Below, in pieces: positions 7,830 through 16,021 of a DNA stretch of 64,000 nt; position 1 is the stretch's first letter; every line of letters begins with the position of its first letter. Source of the DNA: Bradyrhizobium sp. ORS 278 (GTDB taxonomy: Bacteria > Pseudomonadota > Alphaproteobacteria > Rhizobiales > Xanthobacteraceae); the NCBI RefSeq assembly GCF_000026145.1, contig NC_009445.1, forward strand, positions 5,796,501 through 5,860,500. The letters run 5' to 3'. Both the position numbers and the translations under genes were made by a program. The notes under the pieces were generated by a model that was not told the origin of the DNA, ran no database searches, and saw nothing but the letters and a program-made list of their open reading frames with translations.

Positions 7830-9065
7830 GTGTTTCTTCGCAAGGGCCCGATCGGGCTCGCCCTTTGCTGGCTGATCGTCGCGTGTCCGGGTCCGGCGAT
7901 CCGGGCGCTGGAGGTCTCGCCGTCGGCACAGGCAACGCCGCCATTGGCAGCGATCGCGCCTCCTCCAACGCCCGTGCCGCTCGAAGATGCGCTGTCGAAA
8001 GCGGCCCATGACCTGCTCTCCAAATTCGAGGACGACGCGCAGGGCCAGCTCGAACTGGTGATCGACCCGTTGATCGACGGCGTCACCCGGGTGCAATCGA
8101 CGGCAACGTTGCTGGAGCAGCAGCGCATCACCGCGCTCATCGCGGCGAACTACCCCCGGATCCACACCCTGCCTTTCACGGTGGCGTCGCTGTTACGAAA
8201 GCCGCTCGTGCTGATCGGCACCCTGACTCCGATCAACAACGAGGGCCTGCCTACGGGTCCTCGGGACGCCTACCGGATCTGCCTTGCGATCGCCGATCTG
8301 AACAGTAACACTGTGGTCTCAAAAGGTGTCGCGCGCGCGCTGCCCGACGACGTCGATCCGACACCGGTCCCCTTCTTCAAGGACAGTCCGGTCTACACCA
8401 AGGACCCGGCCACCGAGGCCTATGTGAGAAGCTGCCAGGGCGCAAAGCCGGGCGACGCCGTCGACCAGACCTACACCAATCACATCCTCGCATCGGCTCA
8501 GGTCAACGAGGCAATCGAGGCCTACAATGCCGGCCGCTACAAGGCCGCGCTCGAGCTCTATCAGACCGCGCTACGGATGGACGGCGGCGAGCAGCTGCGC
8601 ATCTACAGCGGAATCTACCTGTCCGCCCTCAAGCTCGGCCACACGCAACTCGCCATGCAGGCATTCGACCGGCTGCTCGATTTCGGGCTGAAGAACAGCG
8701 ATCGGCTCGCGATCAAGTTCCTGTTCAAGCCGGGCTCGACGTTGTTCTACACCGATCCGGAGGTGCGCGCGCCCTATCAGGCCTGGATCGGCAAGATCGC
8801 GCGACGGACCGCCGCCAATCATGTCTGCCTCGAAGTGGCCGGTCATACCAGCGCGACGGGATATTCCGGCGTCAACGACCGGCTGTCCGTCCTGCGCGCC
8901 GCCTATGTCAAGGATCAGATCCTGGCCGAGGACAAAGGCCTCGCGGGCCGACTGATCGCCAGCGGCCGCGGGTCTCGCGAGATGATCGTCGGTACCGGCC
9001 GCGACGATCCGAGCGACGCACTCGACCGTCGTGTCGAGCTCAGGATCATCAATTGCTCGAGCTGA
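7830..9065 (+). CDS. Exported TPR/OmpA-domain protein
   Basis: 411 residues with a GTG start at 7830. Residues 1-26 are a signal peptide ending near AIRALE. A first domain (about 50-200) has no family I can name. A TPR-like stretch at 215-275 contains NEAIEAYNAGRYKAALELYQ. The C-terminal 120 residues are an OmpA-type domain (KFLFKPGSTLFY..., VAGHTSATGYSGVNDRLS, then ...DRRVELRI), which should bind peptidoglycan. It is monocistronic: the upstream operon ends 475 bases earlier and the next gene is convergent. A periplasmic scaffold is the likely role; no partner can be assigned. Confidence 0.75.
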   Translation: MFLRKGPIGLALCWLIVACPGPAIRALEVSPSAQATPPLAAIAPPPTPVPLEDALSKAAHDLLSKFEDDAQGQLELVIDPLIDGVTRVQSTATLLEQQRITALIAANYPRIHTLPFTVASLLRKPLVLIGTLTPINNEGLPTGPRDAYRICLAIADLNSNTVVSKGVARALPDDVDPTPVPFFKDSPVYTKDPATEAYVRSCQGAKPGDAVDQTYTNHILASAQVNEAIEAYNAGRYKAALELYQTALRMDGGEQLRIYSGIYLSALKLGHTQLAMQAFDRLLDFGLKNSDRLAIKFLFKPGSTLFYTDPEVRAPYQAWIGKIARRTAANHVCLEVAGHTSATGYSGVNDRLSVLRAAYVKDQILAEDKGLAGRLIASGRGSREMIVGTGRDDPSDALDRRVELRIINCSS

Positions 9066-9190
9066 TCCGAATCGATCTGCCGGCGCTCCGAACAGACGCA
9101 ATCGATCCCCTTTCGTCCGCGCCACCTCGAAAGAGATCCGCGCTCGGCGAGATGCCCGTCGCCCCGTCTTGAGGTGCCCCAAAAAGCGCA

Positions 9191-9226
9191 AAGGGCGCAG
9201 CACCTCTTGCGAGGCACTGCGCCCTT
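9191..9226 (-). terminator. Strong hairpin terminator of the DUF1328 gene
   Basis: Arms AAGGGCGCAG (9191-9200) and CTGCGCCCTT (9217-9226) pair perfectly, with an inner CCTC/GAGG pair. On the minus strand the stem is followed by a T-rich tail ending in TTTTT. It may also stop the convergent OmpA/TPR transcript. Confidence 0.75.
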
Positions 9227-9257
9227 CGCCGACCTCATTGTCAGGGGATGAGGCCGA

Positions 9258-9431
9258 CTACACGCGGGTGCGGCCGCGGGCGAGGCCCACGACAGCCGAC
9301 ACCAGAAACAGCACGATGGCGATGAAGAAGATGATCTTGGCGATCTCGATGGAGGCACCGGCGACGCCGCCGAAGCCGAGAATGCCGGCGATCAATGCGA
9401 TAACCAGGAAGGTAACGACCCAGCCTAACAT
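9258..9431 (-). CDS. DUF1328 (YtjA-like) small membrane protein
   Basis: 57 residues starting MLGWVVTFLVIALIAGILGF, with two hydrophobic helices, a conserved Gly-Phe-Gly-Gly turn and the ARGR end. Length and sequence fit the DUF1328 family exactly. Members are inner-membrane peptides of unknown function, often stress-induced in alphaproteobacteria. The longer open frame to 9644 is rejected because family homology begins at this ATG, which has an AGAGG ribosome site. I looked upstream for a GGAAC-N16/17-CGTT EcfG promoter and saw only GGAAC halves with no matching -10. Confidence 0.9.
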   Translation of the reverse strand: MLGWVVTFLVIALIAGILGFGGVAGASIEIAKIIFFIAIVLFLVSAVVGLARGRTRV

Positions 9432-9724
9432 GACACGACCTCTGTCTCTCGATTGCGGTTCCAAGCGACGCGGAGCTTGCGCCGTTGCCTGGACAATCGA
9501 GGTCGGGAACAAAGGTTCCGGCGGGCTCGCCGGGTAAAAATTCGCGGTGAAGCGGAACAAAACCGCCCGTGATGGGCACGTCGGCGCCGACGGCCCTCGA
9601 TTTAGGGCTGTAAAACGCGCTGAGCGGCCCCATATCACCGTCAATCCCTGCTATGAGGGCTCCTTCCTGTAGACCCCTTGATGTCGTCATATGATGCCGT
9701 CAGAGGGATGAGACTGATTCGCTG

Positions 9725-12322
9725 ATGACCGAGCCCAATCGCGTGAGCCGTATTCCTGCGCCTGACCACCAGCCCGTCGCCGGCGGTATCGCTGCGCGCG
9801 CCCGTGCAGCCGCGAGTGGCGGTGCGCGTTACCTCGCGGGCCTCAATCCGGAGCAGCGCGACGCGGTCGAGACGCTCGACGGCCCTGTGCTGGTGCTGGC
9901 CGGCGCAGGCACAGGCAAGACCCGCGTGCTGACGACGCGCATCGCGCACATATTGAGCATGGGCCGCGCGCGTCCCGGCGAGATCCTGTCGGTGACCTTC
10001 ACCAACAAGGCCGCGCGCGAGATGAAGACGCGCCTCGCCGAGATGCTCGGCCAGGCGGTGGAGGGCATGCCATGGCTCGGCACCTTCCACTCCATCGCCG
10101 GCCGCATCCTGCGCAGCCATGCCGAACTGGTGCAGCTGAAATCCAACTTCACCGTGCTCGATGTCGACGACCAGATCCGCCTGCTCAAGCAACTGCTGCA
10201 GGCCGAGAATATCGACGACAAGCGCTGGCCGGCGCGCATGCTCGCCAATCTGATCGACGGCTGGAAGAATCGCGGCCTGGCGCCGGCGCAGGTGCCGTCG
10301 GGCGAAGCCGCCGTTTTTGCCAACGGCAAGGGCGGCAAGCTCTATGCGAGCTACCAGGAGCGGCTGAAGATTCTCAACGCCGCCGATTTCGGCGACCTGC
10401 TGCTCGAGAACATCCGGCTGTTTCGCGAGAACCCGGACGTGCTCCGGCAATATCAGGGCCGCTTCAAGTTCATCCTGGTCGACGAGTATCAGGACACCAA
10501 CGTCGCGCAATATCTGTGGCTGCGGCTGCTGTCGCAGGCGCCGAGCTCGTCGCGCGCCGTCACGCCATCCTCCGTCATTCCGGGGCGGCTCGAAGAGGCG
10601 AGCCCGGAATCTCGAGCTGAGGACCCACAACTGCGGGATTCCGGGTTCGCACCTGACGGTGCGCTCCGGAATGACGACGCGGCACAGAGCGCGCCTGCGC
10701 CCAAGAACATCTGCTGCGTCGGCGATGACGATCAGTCGATCTATGGCTGGCGCGGCGCCGAGGTCGACAACATCCTGCGCTTCGAGCACGACTTTCCGGG
10801 CGCCAAGGTGATCCGTCTCGAGCGCAACTATCGCTCGACCGGCCACATCCTCGCGGCCGCCTCGCACCTCATCACCCATAACGAAGGCCGGCTCGGCAAG
10901 ACGCTGCACACCGAGGACGTCGAGGGCGAGAAGGTCACCGTCACCGGCGCCTGGGACTCGGAAGAGGAGGCGCGCGGCATTGGCGAGGAGATCGAGGAGC
11001 TGCAGCGCAAGGGCGAGCATCTCAACGACATCGCGATCCTGGTGCGCGCCTCCTACCAGATGCGCGAGTTCGAGGACCGCTTCGTCACGCTCGGCCTGCC
11101 CTACCGCGTCATCGGCGGTCCGCGCTTCTACGAGCGCGCCGAGATCCGCGATGCGCTCGCATATCTGCGCGTCATCAACTCGCCGGCCGACGACCTCGCC
11201 TTCGAGCGCATCGTCAACGTGCCGAAGCGCGGGCTCGGCGATGCCACCGTGCAGCTGCTGCACGACCATGCCCGCAAGCGTCGCATCCCGTTGTTCGAGG
11301 CGGCGCGCGCGGTCGCCGAAACTGATGAGCTCAAGCCGAAGGCGCGCGGCTCGCTGCGCGGGCTGATCCTGCAGTTCGAGCGCTGGCGCGCGCAGCGCGA
11401 GGTGACGCCGCACACCGAGCTCGCCGAGATCGTGCTCGACGAGAGCGGCTACACCGAGATGTGGCAGAAGGACCGCTCGGCCGATGCCGCCGGACGTCTC
11501 GACAACCTGAAAGAGCTCATCCGCTCGATGGAGGAGTTCGAGAATCTGCACGGCTTCCTCGAGCACATCTCGCTGGTGATGGACCGCGAGGGCGGCGCCG
11601 ACGAGGAGGCGGTGTCGCTGATGACCCTGCACTCGGCGAAGGGCTTAGAGTTCGACAACGTCTTCCTGCCCGGCTGGGAGGAAGGCCTGTTTCCGAGCCA
11701 ACGCACCCTCGACGAGCAGGGCCGCGCCGGCCTGGAAGAAGAGCGTCGCCTTGCCCATGTCGGCCTGACGCGCGCGCGGCGGCGCGCCAAGATCTATTTT
11801 GCCACCAATCGCCGCATCCACGGCACCTGGACCACGACCATCCCCTCGCGCTTCCTCGACGAACTGCCGGCCGCGAGCGTCGAGATCACCGAATCCAAGG
11901 GCGGCTCGGGCTGGGGCGGCGCCGGCGGCTATGGCCCATCGCGTTTCGACAATGTCGAATCGTTCGGGTCGAGCTATTCGACGCCCGGCTGGCAGCGCGC
12001 GCAGGCGCGGCGTCCTGGTGGGGCTCGGGGCAGCTCAGAGGGTGGCTTCCAGGAGGAGCAATCACCGTTCTCGGGGCGCGATCCGTTCGGCGGCGGCTTC
12101 AACGGTAATTTCGGCCGCAACAAGCGCGGGCCGCTGACCATCGAAGGCGAGCTGGTGGCGAAATCCACCGGCACCACGTCGGAATTTTCGGTCGACGACC
12201 GCGTCTTTCACCAGAAGTTCGGCTATGGCAACGTCATCAAGGTCGACGGCAACAAGCTGACCATCAGCTTCGACAAGGCCGGCGAAAAGCACGTCGTCGA
12301 CAGCTTCGTGCAGCGCGCGTGA
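9725..12322 (+). CDS. uvrD: UvrD/PcrA family ATP-dependent DNA helicase
   Basis: 865 residues: a superfamily 1A 3'-5' helicase for nucleotide excision and mismatch repair and for clearing recombination or replication intermediates. Visible motifs are Walker A AGAGTGKT (59-66), motif II VDEYQDTN (about 250), motif III GDDDQSIYGWRG (about 332), motif IV ERNYRSTGHIL and the late motif EEERRLAHVGLTRAR. A Gly-rich linker leads to the C-terminal fold that contacts RNA polymerase in PcrA/UvrD (VFHQKFGYGNV). Between motifs II and III the protein carries a low-complexity insert (about residues 283-317) coded by a palindromic DNA repeat (10573-10676), still in frame. Confidence 0.92.
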   Translation: MTEPNRVSRIPAPDHQPVAGGIAARARAAASGGARYLAGLNPEQRDAVETLDGPVLVLAGAGTGKTRVLTTRIAHILSMGRARPGEILSVTFTNKAAREMKTRLAEMLGQAVEGMPWLGTFHSIAGRILRSHAELVQLKSNFTVLDVDDQIRLLKQLLQAENIDDKRWPARMLANLIDGWKNRGLAPAQVPSGEAAVFANGKGGKLYASYQERLKILNAADFGDLLLENIRLFRENPDVLRQYQGRFKFILVDEYQDTNVAQYLWLRLLSQAPSSSRAVTPSSVIPGRLEEASPESRAEDPQLRDSGFAPDGALRNDDAAQSAPAPKNICCVGDDDQSIYGWRGAEVDNILRFEHDFPGAKVIRLERNYRSTGHILAAASHLITHNEGRLGKTLHTEDVEGEKVTVTGAWDSEEEARGIGEEIEELQRKGEHLNDIAILVRASYQMREFEDRFVTLGLPYRVIGGPRFYERAEIRDALAYLRVINSPADDLAFERIVNVPKRGLGDATVQLLHDHARKRRIPLFEAARAVAETDELKPKARGSLRGLILQFERWRAQREVTPHTELAEIVLDESGYTEMWQKDRSADAAGRLDNLKELIRSMEEFENLHGFLEHISLVMDREGGADEEAVSLMTLHSAKGLEFDNVFLPGWEEGLFPSQRTLDEQGRAGLEEERRLAHVGLTRARRRAKIYFATNRRIHGTWTTTIPSRFLDELPAASVEITESKGGSGWGGAGGYGPSRFDNVESFGSSYSTPGWQRAQARRPGGARGSSEGGFQEEQSPFSGRDPFGGGFNGNFGRNKRGPLTIEGELVAKSTGTTSEFSVDDRVFHQKFGYGNVIKVDGNKLTISFDKAGEKHVVDSFVQRA
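10573..10676. repeat. Palindromic repeat element inside the uvrD reading frame
   Basis: The outer arms CGTCATTCCGG and CCGGAATGACG are perfect complements about 80 bases apart. Inside are CCCGGAATCTCGAG and GGGATTCCGGGTTCG, again complementary. The same blocks recur at 59842-59918 in the murD-mraY gap, so this is a mobile or dispersed palindromic element. It is translated as a Pro/Ser/Asp/Arg-rich insert and leaves the helicase frame open. Confidence 0.85.
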
Positions 12323-12442
12323 CCTGACGGCCACGGCGGGATCTGCCGCCGTGCGACAGCAGTCGCATCATCGTCACCGAACTTCACACTTCGCCTTTGT
12401 TAGGCCTTGACCATGGCAGCTCGCGTCGTATGAGATGCGTGC

Positions 12443-12859
12443 ATGGTCCGGGGATACAATCTGTTCATGGTGGCGGTCGCGCTCAGCATGCCCTCGCTTG
12501 CGATGGCGCAGACGATGAGCTTTGGCGACTCCGCCGGGCTGATCGCGTCGAGTTGCGGCGCCGACATCACCGCCAATTGCCGCGGCGTCAATCTCGATTC
12601 CAACCGTCTGAAGGAATGCCTGTCGCGCAACCAGGACGTCGTCTCGGCGCAGTGCAAGGCGACCTATTTCAAGGCGTTCGAGGCGATCCAGAAGCGCATC
12701 TCCGCCCGCGTCACCGTGGCGAACGCCTGCCAGCGTGAGATCGTCAAGCTGTGCGGCGGCTCGACCAAGGAAACCAGCAAATCGATCCCGTGCCTCCTGA
12801 CTGCCAATGGCGTCAGCGCGCGATGTCAGCAGGCGATGGGCGAGGCGGGGTATCGCTGA
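12443..12859 (+). CDS. Secreted Cys-rich repeat protein
   Basis: 138 residues with a signal peptide (about 1-22, ending SLAMA). The mature part has two copies of a cysteine pattern: C-G-A-D-x4-C ... E-C-L ... S-A-Q-C, and C-Q-R-E-x4-C ... P-C-L ... S-A-R-C. This resembles the Cys-rich repeat first described in Golgi apparatus protein 1. The eight cysteines probably form disulphides in the periplasm. Its stop overlaps the start of the following OmpA gene (TGATG), so the two are translationally coupled and may act together. The start could also be the ATG at 12467. Confidence 0.75.
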   Translation: MVRGYNLFMVAVALSMPSLAMAQTMSFGDSAGLIASSCGADITANCRGVNLDSNRLKECLSRNQDVVSAQCKATYFKAFEAIQKRISARVTVANACQREIVKLCGGSTKETSKSIPCLLTANGVSARCQQAMGEAGYR

Positions 12860-13527
12860 TGCGGCAGACGACGACATCGCTGCTCTGGCTGATCGCCGCA
12901 TCGCTGCCGCTGGCGAGCGCGCCGGCGCGCGCGCAAGAGGTGACGCGCGAGGACATCGTGCGCCAGCTCAGCCGGTTCGAGGCCGCGCCCACGATCGACC
13001 TTCCCGCGCTCAAGCAGCAGACACAGGAACGCTCTAAGATGCGCGGCCGCAACGAGCCGCCGCCCTCGAAGCGTCCGCCGATCGCGCCGGAGCTGACGAG
13101 CTTGCCGACCTTCAACGTCGACATCCAGTTCGATGTGGACACGCCGATCGTGCGCCCGGAATCCTACCAGACCGTGGGGCGCATTGCCGACGCGATGGTG
13201 TACGCTGATCTCCTGCCCTACACGTTCCTGATCGTCGGCCACATCGAAGCCAACGGCAAGCGCGAGTCGAACGTCATCCTGAGCCAGCGCCGCGCCGACG
13301 CGATCCGGGACATCCTGGCGAATACCTTCAAGATCTCGGTCAAGCGCCTGCAATCCGTCGGCCTGGGGGAGGAGCAATTGCTCGACCCGTCCAAGCCGAC
13401 CGCGCCGATCAATCAGCAGATCCAGATCATCACGGTCGCAAAGGCCGTCGAGGAGGCCGCGGCACCGCCTCCGGCAGCGGCCCCCGCCGCGCCCAGCAAG
13501 CAGGCTCCACGCAAGCACCGCAATTGA
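12859..13527 (+). CDS. Exported OmpA-family protein
   Basis: 222 residues. A signal peptide (1-25, ending APARAQ) is followed by a basic, Pro-rich segment and an OmpA-type domain (about 88-195) starting FNVDIQFDVDTPIVRPESYQ, with the IVGHIEANGKRESN loop and SQRRADAIRDIL helix. The tail is an Ala/Pro/Lys-rich low-complexity stretch. Peptidoglycan binding in the periplasm is expected. Coupled by TGATG to the Cys-rich gene before it. This is the third OmpA-domain gene within 8 kb. Confidence 0.8.
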   Translation: MRQTTTSLLWLIAASLPLASAPARAQEVTREDIVRQLSRFEAAPTIDLPALKQQTQERSKMRGRNEPPPSKRPPIAPELTSLPTFNVDIQFDVDTPIVRPESYQTVGRIADAMVYADLLPYTFLIVGHIEANGKRESNVILSQRRADAIRDILANTFKISVKRLQSVGLGEEQLLDPSKPTAPINQQIQIITVAKAVEEAAAPPPAAAPAAPSKQAPRKHRN

Positions 13528-13764
13528 TGCAAGCGAGGTCTGCATCTGCGCATGAACCCTTGGGTGCTCCGGCGCGACAGCATTGAGATCCGACGTCTGC
13601 GGCCCTGCCGACGGGCGCTCATGGAACCCACTGTCAATTTGCGCGGAGGGTCCCGCGCGGGGTGCCTCGATTGCCGGTTTGTCGATGCAGCCGCTTGATG
13701 GTATAGCCGCGTCCTTACGGCCGTCGATTGAGCGGTGGCCGATCCATGGACGAGCGAGCCTGCC

Positions 13765-14316
13765 ATGAATGCCATGTTCAGACGCCAGATGGTCGACTAC
13801 GTCGAATACCATCGCGATCCGCGCAACGGGCTGATGCATGTGCTCGGGATCATCCTGCTGTTCCTGGGCGCCGTGCTGCCGCTCAGCTTGTGGCATTTCG
13901 ACGCGTTCGGCGTCCGGATCAGCCTGGGCGCGGTGCTGGCGCTGCCCGTGCTGCTGTATTGGCTGCTGCTCGATGCCGCGCTCGGCGCCGGCATTCTCGC
14001 TTTTGCCGTGGTGTTCCTTTCTGTGGCCATGATGATTGCCGATCACGTCCACGGTTTGGGCCTGTGGGCTCTGTTTGCCGCGCTCGTGATTCTCGGCCTC
14101 GTGTCGCAGGCCGTCGGACACAAGTTCTTCGAGCGCAACAATCCTTCTTTGCTGGATCATCCGGCACACCTCTTCCTTGGACCGATGTTTGTGATGGCGA
14201 AACTTTACATGGCGCTGGGATTCAAGCCGTCGGTGGCTGATCTCATCACGCCGGACTGGTCGCCGGATCGGCTTGCATCGGACCGTCTTCAAGGCGATCA
14301 GCACTCGCGTCCCTAA
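13765..14316 (+). CDS. Mpo1-like (DUF962) membrane protein
   Basis: 183 residues. Several hydrophobic helices with the family signature: Tyr-x-x-x-His-Arg-x-x-x-Asn and the following His in LMHVLG near the N-terminus, then ADHVHG, QAVGHKFFERN and the DHPAHLFLGPMFV end. Yeast Mpo1/YGL010w is a Fe2+-dependent dioxygenase of phytosphingosine/2-hydroxy fatty acid alpha-oxidation, and the His residues are the metal ligands. A GTG at 13735 would add ten residues; I prefer the ATG. Its stop codon shares one base with the start of the epimerase gene, so the two are co-translated. Confidence 0.75.
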   Translation: MNAMFRRQMVDYVEYHRDPRNGLMHVLGIILLFLGAVLPLSLWHFDAFGVRISLGAVLALPVLLYWLLLDAALGAGILAFAVVFLSVAMMIADHVHGLGLWALFAALVILGLVSQAVGHKFFERNNPSLLDHPAHLFLGPMFVMAKLYMALGFKPSVADLITPDWSPDRLASDRLQGDQHSRP

Positions 14317-15341
14317 TGAAAGTCCTCGTTACCGGCGGCAGCGGCTTCATCGGCCATCATCTCGTCTCTGCGCTCGTGGCGCGGGGGATGGACGTGCGCG
14401 TGCTCGACATCCGCTCGCCGACCCATATGATGGCCGAGGCGGAGTATCTTGAGGGCTCGGTGCTGGATGCCGACCTGGTGAAGCGGGCGGTCGCCGGGGT
14501 CGATCAGGTCTACCATCTCGCCGGGCTGCCCGGCATGTGGATGCCGGACCGCGAGGATTTCTACCGCGTGAACTGCGTCGGCACCGAAACCGTGCTGGCC
14601 GCGGCCCGCGCCGGTAAGGTGCGCCGCTTCCTGCATTGTTCCACCGAGTCGATTCTGTTCGACTACCCCGGCTCGACCAATGCAGCCGCGGCCCCCACGG
14701 CACCGCCGGCGGACGCGATGCCGGGCGCCTACACCCGATCCAAAGCGCTGGCCGAGGCCCGCGCCATGGCAGCAGCGGCGGACGGTTTCCCGGTCGTCGT
14801 CGGCACCCCAACGATGCCGATCGGGCCGCACGACAGCAACCTGACACCGCCTTCGCAGATGCTGCGGCACTTCCTCGACAGCCGGGTGCAGCTCTACCTC
14901 GATTTCATCGTCAATCTGGTCGATGTTCGCGACGTCGCGGCGGGTCTGATCCTGGCGATGGAGCGCGGCAAGGTCGGCGATCGTTACGTGTTCGGTGGCG
15001 AGAGCCTGCGTCTCAGCCGCATCCTCGAGCTGATGGCGACGATCAGCGGCCGCAAGCATGTGGCGATCTCCGTGCCTGGCGGTTTCGCCGAACTGTCGGC
15101 CGGCATGTTGGAGCTGATCTCCGACCGCCTCACCAAGCAGTGTCCGTCCGGCACGGCCGAAGGCGTGCGGATCGCCCGTTCGGCCTCTGACCTGTCGATC
15201 GACAAGGCCAAGCGGGAGCTCGGCTACACGCCCCGTCCGATCGAGCCGACCTTGCGCGAGACCATCGACTTCCTGCTCGGCACCGAGCAGGCCAAGCGGC
15301 TCGACGAGAAACAACACCCTTTTCGCACTGCGGCCGAATAG
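14316..15341 (+). CDS. NAD(P)-dependent SDR epimerase/dehydratase
   Basis: 341 residues of the extended short-chain dehydrogenase family. The Rossmann motif is TGGSGFIG (6-13), and the catalytic pair lies in AYTRSK (about 143-148) with serine in HCSTES. It is close to the 3-beta-hydroxysteroid dehydrogenase/HpnA-like branch acting on lipids or nucleotide sugars; the substrate is not readable. It overlaps the Mpo1-like gene by one base and is followed after 43 bases by the ICMT-like gene, which hints at a small lipid-modifying operon. Confidence 0.8.
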   Translation: MKVLVTGGSGFIGHHLVSALVARGMDVRVLDIRSPTHMMAEAEYLEGSVLDADLVKRAVAGVDQVYHLAGLPGMWMPDREDFYRVNCVGTETVLAAARAGKVRRFLHCSTESILFDYPGSTNAAAAPTAPPADAMPGAYTRSKALAEARAMAAAADGFPVVVGTPTMPIGPHDSNLTPPSQMLRHFLDSRVQLYLDFIVNLVDVRDVAAGLILAMERGKVGDRYVFGGESLRLSRILELMATISGRKHVAISVPGGFAELSAGMLELISDRLTKQCPSGTAEGVRIARSASDLSIDKAKRELGYTPRPIEPTLRETIDFLLGTEQAKRLDEKQHPFRTAAE

Positions 15342-15384
15342 CTAAGAGCAGCCGGTCCCACGTCCCATAACGGTTTTCAAAGAC

Positions 15385-16008
15385 ATGTCCGGCGATGCCA
15401 GCCCCATCTCGTCAGTTGCGTTCAGCGGCTGGACCACCACCTGGCCGACCTCCCTGCTCGCGATCATCTGGCTGATCTGGCTCGCCAGCTGGGTCGGCGC
15501 CTCGTTCTGGTCCGGGCAGACCCGCAAGCACGTCACGGTCATCAAGACGAGCCGCTACCATGCGCTGATCGTGCTCGGCGGTATCCTGTTCACGCCTTGG
15601 ACCTCGCGCCTCCTAGGCGAGACGCCGTTCTGGCGCCCCGGCGAGACCGGCGTCTACCTGCTCACCGTCGTGACCCTGGCTGGAATCGCCTTCACCTGGT
15701 GGGCACGTATTCATCTCGGCCGGTTCTGGTCGAACGCGATCACCCACAAGGAAGGCCACAAGGTCATCGACACCGGCCCCTACGGCATGGTGCGGCATCC
15801 GATCTATACCGGCCTGATCCTGGGCATGATCGCGACGGGAATCGCGGTGGGGACGGTAACCGCCGTGCTCGGCGCCATCCTGATCTCGCTCGGCATGGCC
15901 TGGAAGGCGAAGATGGAAGAGGTCTTCCTGGCGCAGGAGCTGGGGCCCGACTACGTGGCCTACAGCCGGCGCGTGCCGATGATCATCCCGTTCCTGCCGG
16001 CGGGCTGA
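15385..16008 (+). CDS. Isoprenylcysteine carboxyl methyltransferase-like membrane protein
   Basis: 207 residues with four to five membrane helices. The hallmark GPYGMVRHPIYTG (131-143) and the C-terminal EE...Y..Y..R(V/T)P pattern (EEVFLAQELG, YVAYSRRVP) define the ICMT/PEMT fold that binds S-adenosylmethionine at the membrane face. Bacterial members methylate lipid, thiol or amine acceptors, and this one's target is unknown. Probably the third gene of the Mpo1-epimerase unit. It ends 13 bases from the convergent LysM hydrolase gene. Confidence 0.8.
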   Translation: MSGDASPISSVAFSGWTTTWPTSLLAIIWLIWLASWVGASFWSGQTRKHVTVIKTSRYHALIVLGGILFTPWTSRLLGETPFWRPGETGVYLLTVVTLAGIAFTWWARIHLGRFWSNAITHKEGHKVIDTGPYGMVRHPIYTGLILGMIATGIAVGTVTAVLGAILISLGMAWKAKMEEVFLAQELGPDYVAYSRRVPMIIPFLPAG

Positions 16009-16021
16009 CGGGCTCGCCCGG

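Noticed and set aside
9432-9540. EcfG-type general stress promoter before DUF1328
   Set aside because: GGAAC occurs twice, but no CGTT at 16-17 bases from either.
9641-11632. 663-codon open frame antisense to uvrD
   Set aside because: GC-rich genes give long open antisense frames. The translation is Arg/Ala/His-rich with no family resemblance, while the plus strand codes an intact helicase.
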